From contig CAJKXC010000046.1 of assembly GCA_905203765.1 (NCBI GenBank), positions 1 through 19,725 of the forward strand: a DNA stretch of 19,725 nt, given 5' to 3'. The DNA comes from an uncultured Bacteroides sp. (GTDB lineage: Bacteria; Bacteroidota; Bacteroidia; Bacteroidales; Bacteroidaceae). The translations under genes and the position numbers were made by a program. This document shows positions 6,817 to 13,513 of this stretch, one piece after another; position 1 is the stretch's first letter, and every line of letters begins with the position of its first letter. The notes under the pieces are model-generated. The model was not told the DNA's origin and did not search any database. It saw only the letters and a program-made list of their open reading frames with translations.

Positions 6817-8541
6817 ATGAAGAAATTACGATCTGTCTGGTATCTAATAGTTTGTATCTTACTGTATTCTTGCTCTCGAAAGGGGGCATCTGATATCTTT
6901 GACAGAGCTGAAAAGTATATGGAGATATATCCGGACAGTGCATTATATTTACTAAATCAACTCTCCCATCCCGAAACACTCAGCGGGCAGCAACGTGCCG
7001 ACTATGCACTGCTGCTGACACAGGCACGGGATAAAAACTACCTGGACAGCTTGCAATCGGATTCCCTGATAGGATTTGCCGTAAACTATTACCGAAACAG
7101 CGGGGATAGGGTAAAGGCGGCGAAAGCCCTTTTCTATTACGGCAAAGTGATGTCCATGCAAGATAACGATACAATAGCCATGCGGGTTTACTTAGAGGCC
7201 CAGGAGAAGTTGGAAAACACAAAGGAATATAAGTTGCAAGCCTTGCTGCAACACTACATAGCCCGCCTGAACGACGACCGTGGAAGGTATGATGTTGCGC
7301 TCGGTCACTATCGGAAGTCCGTTTATTACAGCCGGATGGCGGGCTACACTTTGGGCATCGTGTATAGCTACCGTAACATAGCCTGGATTCACCAAATAAA
7401 GCACAACATAGACAGTGCCGGCTGGTATGCAAAAGCCGGAATCTCTTTGCTGGAAGGCGATAGCCTGTCGCCGGTCTATCCTTCTTTGTTGCACTTCCTG
7501 GGCGAATTGGAGAAAAAGAAAGGGAATTATGCAGAGGCTATAACCTATTTCTCTTCAGCGATTAAGTGCGAACGGATTCCCCATGCCATTCCTTATTATT
7601 GTATGTCGTTGGGCGATGCCTATATGCGGATGGGGCAACTGAAGAAGGCGAAAGAACACTTTGAGAAGCTATTGGATTCGGAAGACATCTTCACCCGGTC
7701 CGGTGCCTACAACTATCTATATCAGTGCGAGAAGCTCGAAGCTGATTATACAAAAGCCCTGTATTATAAAGAGAAGTCGGATTCACTGTTGAGGCTGTAT
7801 CAGGACAGGAATCTGAGGGATAAGATGTCCGACCTGCAACACCGGCACGAAGTTGAGAATCTGCAGATGGAGAACAAACTGCTTGAGTATAAAACACGGA
7901 GCCAGTTTTATTTGGCTGCATTCCTCTTCTGTCTGCTCATCCTCTCGGGGCTCGTCTCTTATTCCTGGATAAAGAAGCAGTATAGAAGGATTTATAGAAA
8001 ACGGCTGAAAGCCCATGTCGATAAGAGTCTCAGAATTATAAAAGAAAATGAACGGATTATAGGCCAGTACATCTACCAGATAGAGATGCTGAAACAGGAA
8101 GAAGCGCTTATTGCCGAAACTGCCAAGGAGCAAATTGCCAGGCTCAACCAAAGAGTGCAGGTATTGGTAAGTGAAAATAAAAAGATTCGGGAAGATCCCT
8201 GCGTGGGTGGTATTTATATTTTGGAACAGTTGAAGCAGAACCTGCTGATTGCCGAAAACATGACTCAAAAAGAAAAATCACAAGTTTTTGCATATATGGA
8301 CTTGTTTTATGGGGATTTTGTAAGCCGATTGAAAGAGGAATATGGTTTGAATGACAATAATCTTATGCTGTCCATACTTGTCAAGCTGGGCTTCTCGTCC
8401 ACCGAGCTGATGTCCGTATTTCAATGCAAAATGAACTCTATACTGAAGAAGAAGCAAAGGCTGAGAAGCGAACTGTCTCTGGATAAGAGTGTTGATTTGG
8501 CTGCATTTCTTACTTCCTTCTCTTGCAGGATGTCCACTTAA
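6817..8541 (+). CDS. Membrane-bound TPR regulator with C-terminal helix-turn-helix
   Basis: A 574-residue protein of a type common in Bacteroidetes next to peptide and envelope loci. Residues 1-19 form a signal sequence ending in a lipobox-like LYSC (C19). Residues about 25-330 are tetratricopeptide-like helices (for example 97-130, 156-190, 230-285, 306-330). A transmembrane helix covers about 364-384, then a long charged coiled coil (385-455). The C-terminus (about 511-553) looks like a LuxR/GerE-like HTH: LMLSILVKLGFSSTELMSVF followed by a basic helix with KKKQRLR. No kinase or receiver domain is seen. The likely topology is a sensor TPR domain outside the cytoplasmic membrane and a DNA-binding tail inside, acting directly on transcription. 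It is the first plus-strand gene of the peptide locus and probably controls it. Regulatory function is inference. Confidence 0.85.
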   Translation: MKKLRSVWYLIVCILLYSCSRKGASDIFDRAEKYMEIYPDSALYLLNQLSHPETLSGQQRADYALLLTQARDKNYLDSLQSDSLIGFAVNYYRNSGDRVKAAKALFYYGKVMSMQDNDTIAMRVYLEAQEKLENTKEYKLQALLQHYIARLNDDRGRYDVALGHYRKSVYYSRMAGYTLGIVYSYRNIAWIHQIKHNIDSAGWYAKAGISLLEGDSLSPVYPSLLHFLGELEKKKGNYAEAITYFSSAIKCERIPHAIPYYCMSLGDAYMRMGQLKKAKEHFEKLLDSEDIFTRSGAYNYLYQCEKLEADYTKALYYKEKSDSLLRLYQDRNLRDKMSDLQHRHEVENLQMENKLLEYKTRSQFYLAAFLFCLLILSGLVSYSWIKKQYRRIYRKRLKAHVDKSLRIIKENERIIGQYIYQIEMLKQEEALIAETAKEQIARLNQRVQVLVSENKKIREDPCVGGIYILEQLKQNLLIAENMTQKEKSQVFAYMDLFYGDFVSRLKEEYGLNDNNLMLSILVKLGFSSTELMSVFQCKMNSILKKKQRLRSELSLDKSVDLAAFLTSFSCRMST

Positions 8542-8610
8542 ATTGAAGCTACGTAGATTGTAATTCATTGATACATCGTGTTTTGGACGCTATTTTTTAT
8601 TCTTCATATA

Positions 8611-8643
8611 TTTGCAATATATCCTTTTCATATATTATATTTG
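8611..8643 (+). promoter_or_regulatory. Bacteroides promoter for the small exported protein
   Basis: TTTG at 8611-8614, 21-base spacer, TATATTTG at 8636-8643 (exact -7). The predicted start is near 8649, only about 17 bases before the ATG at 8667. This supports ATG 8667 over the upstream in-frame ATG at 8568. Confidence 0.7.
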
Positions 8644-8666
8644 CTGTAGAAAAAAACCGTATTACT

Positions 8667-8933
8667 ATGAAATTGAAGTTTATTTGTTGTCTTTTGGGGG
8701 TGTATTGTTTGTATTCCTTTTGTATATTCAAAATCTGTTCAAATGTTCCGGTTGTTGGAGTCGGACTGATGTCTTCCAATGACGATGTACCTTTCACAAG
8801 ACCCAATGGTCCTAAACAGGGACCCCGTTCTCTACCTGTATTTTTCCCTGATTCGGCATTCCAGAGTGCTAACTCTTTTGCGGATTTGTCCACTCAAAAA
8901 GAATTGTTTTTTAATTATATGTTTGAAACTTAG
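8667..8933 (+). CDS. Small putative exported protein, 88 residues
   Basis: The frame is open from 8568, but the promoter at 8611-8643 places the transcript start downstream, so ATG 8667 is chosen. Residues 1-20 are a hydrophobic signal or anchor rich in Cys, Phe and Tyr. The rest is polar and proline-rich, with SSNDDVPFTRPNGPKQGPRS at 36-55 followed by LPVFFPDSAF. Short Bacteroides secreted proteins with a similar GPxSLP stretch exist (loosely like DUF3244-type proteins); those I recall go on into a beta-strand domain that is absent or shortened here, so this may be a truncated member. It sits between the regulator and the precursor peptide and has its own promoter. Role unknown: signal, immunity or ligand for the regulator are possible. 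Base composition is AT-rich. Confidence 0.6.
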   Translation: MKLKFICCLLGVYCLYSFCIFKICSNVPVVGVGLMSSNDDVPFTRPNGPKQGPRSLPVFFPDSAFQSANSFADLSTQKELFFNYMFET

Positions 8934-8968
8934 TCATTTACTTCCTGTCTGCTCTGTCCAGTCGTTTT

Positions 8969-9000
8969 TTTGTGGGATAGTGTTTACCGCACTAACTTTG
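8969..9000 (+). promoter_or_regulatory. Bacteroides promoter for the precursor peptide and biosynthetic operon
   Basis: TTTG at 8969-8972, 20-base spacer, TAACTTTG at 8993-9000: exact consensus and spacing. The predicted start near 9007 leaves a leader of about 110 bases before the precursor ATG at 9117. Confidence 0.75.
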
Positions 9001-9116
9001 TCCACGGAACAATAGAGGAGAGAATATGGATTCGTGCAAGTTTTACGAATAGGAGAATTTGCTGAATAAATATTCCTCTGGCTGTTGTCATAGTACTAAC
9101 TTAAAAACATTTGATT

Positions 9117-9251
9117 ATGAGAACAGAATCAATGATCAATGAGCTGGAAGGTAAACTGACAGCTGAAGAGATGGAAGGTGTAAACGGCGGCCTTGCAGTG
9201 CCTCCTTATACTCCATCATTGTACATCGATCCGGATGGTATACCCCTCTAG
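9117..9251 (+). CDS. RiPP precursor peptide with double-glycine leader, 44 residues
   Basis: ATG 9117 to TAG 9249-9251. Leader residues 1-25 end in KLTAEEMEGVNGG and fit the double-glycine consensus at every position: L-12, T-11, E-8, M-7, V-4, G-2, G-1. Cleavage by the C39 peptidase encoded at 13514 would release the 19-residue core LAVPPYTPSLYIDPDGIPL (26-44). The core has five prolines, two tyrosines, two aspartates, one Thr (T32) and one Ser (S34), and no Cys or Lys. Lanthionine or sactionine rings are therefore excluded; backbone modification by the adjacent YcaO at T32/S34 or at amide bonds, or macrocyclisation, is possible. It has its own promoter and is followed by a hairpin before the ycaO gene. 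The identification rests on the leader, the context and the matching exporter; the mature structure is unknown. Confidence 0.88.
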   Translation: MRTESMINELEGKLTAEEMEGVNGGLAVPPYTPSLYIDPDGIPL

Positions 9252-9266
9252 GTCTTTGAAGAACTT

Positions 9267-9293
9267 AAGTGGACATATTTATTATGTCCGCTT
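9267..9293 (+). terminator. Hairpin between precursor and ycaO (partial terminator or processing site)
   Basis: AAGTGGACATA (9267-9277) pairs with TATGTCCGCTT (9283-9293), 11 pairs including one G-U, loop TTTAT, followed by a T-rich run (TTGTTCTTTGTTCTT). It lies 15 bases after the precursor stop. In RiPP operons such a hairpin commonly keeps precursor mRNA above enzyme mRNA. Confidence 0.75.
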
Positions 9294-9336
9294 TTGTTCT
9301 TTGTTCTTGTCGCTGTTAATCAAATATTTGATGTAA

Positions 9337-11178
9337 ATGAAACAATATAAAGTCTTGCCTCCGGAGCAAACCATAAACAATATAAGGAACATCCTGAGCA
9401 GTATCGGCATACTGCTATGCGAAAAGCATCTGATTCAGGATGGTTTATGCTCATGCAGGGTGAGTATCGGGAATAATGGACTACTCCCTTTGGATATAGG
9501 TACGAATGGCAAGGGACGTTCTTTTGAGTATTCTCTGGCAAGTGGTTGTGCCGAGTTCATGGAACGTATGCAGAACCGTTTGTTGCTGAATCCTAAGAAG
9601 GTGACAGCCGGAAAGGTTTTCAGTAGCTATGCTTTCTGGAATGAGGATGAGGTGGTGGGCGATCGTGAATCGGACAGCTGCAATTTCTCCTATGATGTGA
9701 ACGAGAAGGAAGTTACCCCTGATTACTTCACAGGAGATATTGGAGAAGAACTGAAGAAACTTTGTAAGAGTTCTTCCGACGATGATATAACCGACATCCT
9801 ATCGAAAGTATCGGACAGGAAAACGCTGACTGCCATTCCTTTTTATTCTGTAACAGATAAGAAAGAAGTCTTTCTGCCCATAGAATACCTGCTGATGATG
9901 ACAGGCTCCAACGGTATGGCATCGGGAAATACGCCTAAGGAAGCTATGCTGCAAGCAATTTGTGAGGTCTTTGAGAGATATGTAATGAGCGAAATCTATT
10001 GGAAGCAGTTGACGCCTCCCACCATTCCGCTCGATTATTTTAAGGGTAGTGCTGTATATAGCCGGATTCTAAGCCTGAAAGCTACCACAAACTGTGAGGT
10101 TATAGTGAAAGACTGCTCTTTAGGCCGGGGACTTCCGGCAATAGGTCTGATAATTATCGACAGGGCAAGACAACAGTATAATTTTATAGTAGGCGTGGAT
10201 TGTGTTCCCGGTATTGCATTGGAGAGGTGCTTTACGGAGATTCATCAAGGGCTTGTCCACTTTAATGGTTTGCCCTATAAATTTATGAATACCACTCCTG
10301 CCGATAAAGGGGAAGAAAGAAGGATCTCAAACAATCTGATAAACATCTTTGTGGGGGGAAGAGGCTACTGGCCTGCTTCCATCTTGCAGGAGCAAAGCTC
10401 GTATGAGTTCAAAGGATTCAACCGGGAGTTGGGAATGTCCAATACCGCCGACTTGAACTACTGCATGGATTTAGTCAGGAAATTGGGCTATAACCTATAT
10501 ATAAGGGATAATTCTATATTGGGATTCCCCACGTATTACGTCGTTGTTCCGGGTATGAGCCAGATGCATAATGCGGAGCCGACTCCATTTGGCGACTATG
10601 CAGAGTCGATGAAACATCTGGGAGATGTGAACCGGTTGGGGCGTATGGACGATGCTATGGCGAAGTCCTTACTTCAGGGCATCGAGGAGAACTATGCGAT
10701 GATGAAGGAGAAGTGTTTCGACCTGCAGAAGGCCTTTGTATACAATGTAAACAAGGATTTGAAGAGTCTGTCTATAGAGATGCTGGCTGCACTGTTGGCC
10801 TATTATCTGGAAGACGATGCGAAATGTCTGAAGTATTTGCAACTGCATCAGAGTGAGAATAAAGCCGGTTCCGCCTATCTCAATGCGTGTATAGACTATC
10901 TGAAGCTGAAGATAGCAGGAGAAGGTTCATTCCAATTGCTGTTCTCCTTGTATGGCGACGGCGTGGCGCGGGGCATCATCAGTGATTTCAGTGATCCTAA
11001 GAAGATATTCCAATACTATAAACTGCCCAATTGTCCGCATTGTGCTTCTTGCCGACTACAGGGAGACTGCCGTGTAAAGCAGATCCGGGCTCTGAATTTG
11101 AATATAAGCAAAGTTGAAGCAGAGCATCCCGTACAGCAGATACGGGTTATGCATTATATTGAGAGTGTGAGTGATTAA
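9337..11178 (+). CDS. YcaO-family peptide-modifying enzyme (E. coli YcaO type) with Cys-rich tail
   Basis: YcaO enzymes use ATP to activate peptide backbone amides, forming azolines, thioamides or amidines. This 613-residue protein shows the ATP/Mg-binding signature: TNGKGRSFEYSLASGCAEFMER (begins T56, with E73 and E76), then SNGMASGNTPKEAML (191-205) with CEVFERY (209-215), ERCFTEIHQG (296-305) and VPGMSQM (404-410). These match E. coli YcaO closely in order and wording, and residues about 440-540 resemble its helical C-terminal part. Unlike what I recall of E. coli YcaO, the tail has C566-x2-C569-x2-C572-x5-C578, a possible iron-sulfur or zinc site. No E1-like (ThiF/cyclodehydratase C) domain, RRE-like partner or TfuA is encoded nearby. 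It lies 85 bases after the precursor and begins an operon with the barrel and exporter genes. The substrate is probably the 9117 peptide. Confidence 0.93.
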   Translation: MKQYKVLPPEQTINNIRNILSSIGILLCEKHLIQDGLCSCRVSIGNNGLLPLDIGTNGKGRSFEYSLASGCAEFMERMQNRLLLNPKKVTAGKVFSSYAFWNEDEVVGDRESDSCNFSYDVNEKEVTPDYFTGDIGEELKKLCKSSSDDDITDILSKVSDRKTLTAIPFYSVTDKKEVFLPIEYLLMMTGSNGMASGNTPKEAMLQAICEVFERYVMSEIYWKQLTPPTIPLDYFKGSAVYSRILSLKATTNCEVIVKDCSLGRGLPAIGLIIIDRARQQYNFIVGVDCVPGIALERCFTEIHQGLVHFNGLPYKFMNTTPADKGEERRISNNLINIFVGGRGYWPASILQEQSSYEFKGFNRELGMSNTADLNYCMDLVRKLGYNLYIRDNSILGFPTYYVVVPGMSQMHNAEPTPFGDYAESMKHLGDVNRLGRMDDAMAKSLLQGIEENYAMMKEKCFDLQKAFVYNVNKDLKSLSIEMLAALLAYYLEDDAKCLKYLQLHQSENKAGSAYLNACIDYLKLKIAGEGSFQLLFSLYGDGVARGIISDFSDPKKIFQYYKLPNCPHCASCRLQGDCRVKQIRALNLNISKVEAEHPVQQIRVMHYIESVSD

Positions 11179-11203
11179 TTAATTCTTTGTAAAGTGAACG
11201 TTT

Positions 11204-13510
11204 ATGAGGTTTGTTCTATGTATATTCTTATCCCTTTTATCCCTCATGGTGCAAGCGCATCACATAAAGGGGTTGGTGGTCGATAAAGCCGGTTCACCGG
11301 TGGTTGCGGCGGCGGTAATCTTGCAGAAAGTGGATTCTACCTTTGTTAGTGCTACGGTAACGAATGAGAAGGGAGAATTCGGCTTTGACAAAGATACCAT
11401 TCCATACTGCATCATCATTCAGCATATATCTTATAAAACACAACGTATCAGCAGTTCCAACGCATCGCTGGGGACGGTGGTGCTGGAAGAAAGAACAGAG
11501 GTTCTGAACGAAGTCACCGTCAGTGCAAAGTCTTCCGTTCTGAGGGTGAAAGAGAATGGTGCGCTGCTCTATGATATAAAAGAACTGACAAAAACCAGCC
11601 CGGTGAGCAATGTGCTGGACATTTTGCAGGAGATACCGAGCGTACAAAGAGTGGGGGATAACTATGAAATTGTCGGTACGGCGGGAACGACCATCATCCT
11701 GAATGGGCGAAAGACCAATATGACTCCTGACCAACTGAGAGAGTTACTCTCCACCACATCGCCTTCGCAGGTCAAAGCCGTAGAGATCTTCTATAATACC
11801 CCTTCTCAGTATGGTGTGAAAGGTGCGGCAATCAATATCGTTATGAACAGGCTGCGGACGGACAATCTTCAGTTTAAGGGCGGACTGCGCACTGCACTCT
11901 ATCAGGGATTCTATTATTATCAGACGGGTGGCGTGGATTTCACTTTGTCCAATAAGCGTTGGTCATGGGATATAGGCTACGCACTGGGCAGCACCAACAG
12001 GCACTATGACCTTACACTGAACTCCGACCACACGGTAGAAGACCAGACCTACGATGTTAAAGTGGAGACAAACCAGCACGCCAAGATCTTTGCCCATCGT
12101 GTTACTTCGAACTTCAATATTGACTTAAAGGACAAGTCTTCTTTTAACCTCTTCTACTCCTTGCAACTGAATGATTATAAGCCCAAGATCAATTCGGATA
12201 TGGATGTGGACCGGGAGCCCACGCTTGAAAGCCGCAATAAGTACTCCAACGACAAATACCTGCATTCAATAATAGCCGAGTATCAGAACGGATTATGGAA
12301 GATAGGGGCGGATGCCGTCTTCTACAAACTCACTTCCGACCAGAACATGTACAGTGAGAACCAGCGCTCGACTGAACTGAACTCCGAGTCGACGCAGGAG
12401 ATTAAGAAGTTCGACTTGTATGTCCATAATTCCAGCAAGATAGGAGCCGGTACTTTGTCTTATGGAGTAGACGGTTTCTACTCTATGACAGACAACAAAC
12501 ATTTTACGACTTGGGACCGCGCATTGGAAGAGGACGCCCGTTTCTCTACCAGGCAGAAGGAGAAGTCCGTAGATGGTTTTGTCGGTTGGAGCCAGAAGGT
12601 AGGCGAGAAGGGAATGCTGAGTGTTTCGCTCATGCTTCAGTACTTCCATGCGCAGATAGAGCAGAAGGGGGATAAGCAAACGTTGTGGGAAGAATGGTTC
12701 TTGTTTCCCAGCCTGACGTATAGACATAATCTGAAACCCGGCCAGGTGTTGCAACTCACCTTTGCCAGCAATAAGAGTTATCCTTCTTACTGGGATCTGA
12801 ATCCGAGCAAGAACTACATAAATCCCTATTACATGGAAGAAGGCAATCCGCAGCTGAAGCCTTATGAAACCTATCAGTTGAATCTGAATTATATCTTGCA
12901 TAACAAATACATCATCGGGCTGTTTGCCGAACTGAATCCTGACTATTCGACCCGATTGTTTTATCCATATCCCAATAAACTCCTGGCAAGTAACAGGCTC
13001 ATCAACTTTGATTACAGCCACAGATTCGGTATCATGGGAGTGGTTCCGGTGAAGTGGAATAAGTCCATCAATACCAGGCTCTCCGCCAATGTATATATGA
13101 AGCAGGATAAAGGCTCGCTTGAAGATATAGTCTTCGACCGCAACAGGATTTCCGGCAGCATCAGCCTGACCAATAACTTTATACTGAACAATCCTCAAAC
13201 CTTGTCACTCCAAGTAACCGGTGCTTACCAGATGCCGGACATCCGGGGTGCGCTGGATATGGAAGACTGGCTTTATACCTCTGTCAGCCTGATGTGGCAG
13301 CCCAAGGGCGGGCGTTGGAACTTTATCCTGAAAGGTGAGGACTTGTTCAATACTTATAATATGGTGGAAAAGTCGAAACATGCTCCACTCGATTATTCTT
13401 TAAAAACGATCAAGGATAGCCGTTTCGCGTCTTTATCCATCCGTTATTCGTTCGGCGGATATAAGGAGAAGAGGTTGAAGCAGGTCGATACTCATAGAAT
13501 GGGTTTCTAA
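11204..13510 (+). CDS. Outer-membrane beta-barrel protein (TonB-dependent receptor-like)
   Basis: A 768-residue outer-membrane protein. Residues 1-18 are a signal peptide ending near VQA. Residues about 20-95 look like a CarboxypepD_reg-like Ig domain (HIKGLVVDKAGSPVVAAAVI). Residues about 100-215 are a plug-like domain beginning LNEVTVSAKSS and containing VLDILQEIPSVQ and TTIILNGRK, and the remainder is a long aromatic-rich beta-barrel of the OMP_b-brl_3 kind, ending in Phe. The gene lies 25 bases after ycaO and 3 bases before the exporter gene, so it belongs to the peptide operon. It may carry the mature peptide across the outer membrane, take it back up, or bind it. A direct TonB interaction is not shown by the sequence. 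Confidence 0.9.
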   Translation: MRFVLCIFLSLLSLMVQAHHIKGLVVDKAGSPVVAAAVILQKVDSTFVSATVTNEKGEFGFDKDTIPYCIIIQHISYKTQRISSSNASLGTVVLEERTEVLNEVTVSAKSSVLRVKENGALLYDIKELTKTSPVSNVLDILQEIPSVQRVGDNYEIVGTAGTTIILNGRKTNMTPDQLRELLSTTSPSQVKAVEIFYNTPSQYGVKGAAINIVMNRLRTDNLQFKGGLRTALYQGFYYYQTGGVDFTLSNKRWSWDIGYALGSTNRHYDLTLNSDHTVEDQTYDVKVETNQHAKIFAHRVTSNFNIDLKDKSSFNLFYSLQLNDYKPKINSDMDVDREPTLESRNKYSNDKYLHSIIAEYQNGLWKIGADAVFYKLTSDQNMYSENQRSTELNSESTQEIKKFDLYVHNSSKIGAGTLSYGVDGFYSMTDNKHFTTWDRALEEDARFSTRQKEKSVDGFVGWSQKVGEKGMLSVSLMLQYFHAQIEQKGDKQTLWEEWFLFPSLTYRHNLKPGQVLQLTFASNKSYPSYWDLNPSKNYINPYYMEEGNPQLKPYETYQLNLNYILHNKYIIGLFAELNPDYSTRLFYPYPNKLLASNRLINFDYSHRFGIMGVVPVKWNKSINTRLSANVYMKQDKGSLEDIVFDRNRISGSISLTNNFILNNPQTLSLQVTGAYQMPDIRGALDMEDWLYTSVSLMWQPKGGRWNFILKGEDLFNTYNMVEKSKHAPLDYSLKTIKDSRFASLSIRYSFGGYKEKRLKQVDTHRMGF

Positions 13511-13513
13511 GTT

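Noticed and set aside
8568..8666. 33-residue N-terminal extension of the small exported protein
   Set aside because: It would start upstream of the consensus promoter and puts the signal-like segment in the middle of the protein.
9285..9320. 11-codon Cys-rich frame (ATGTCC...TAA) after the precursor as a second peptide
   Set aside because: It lies inside the hairpin and T-rich tail, has no leader and no ribosome site.
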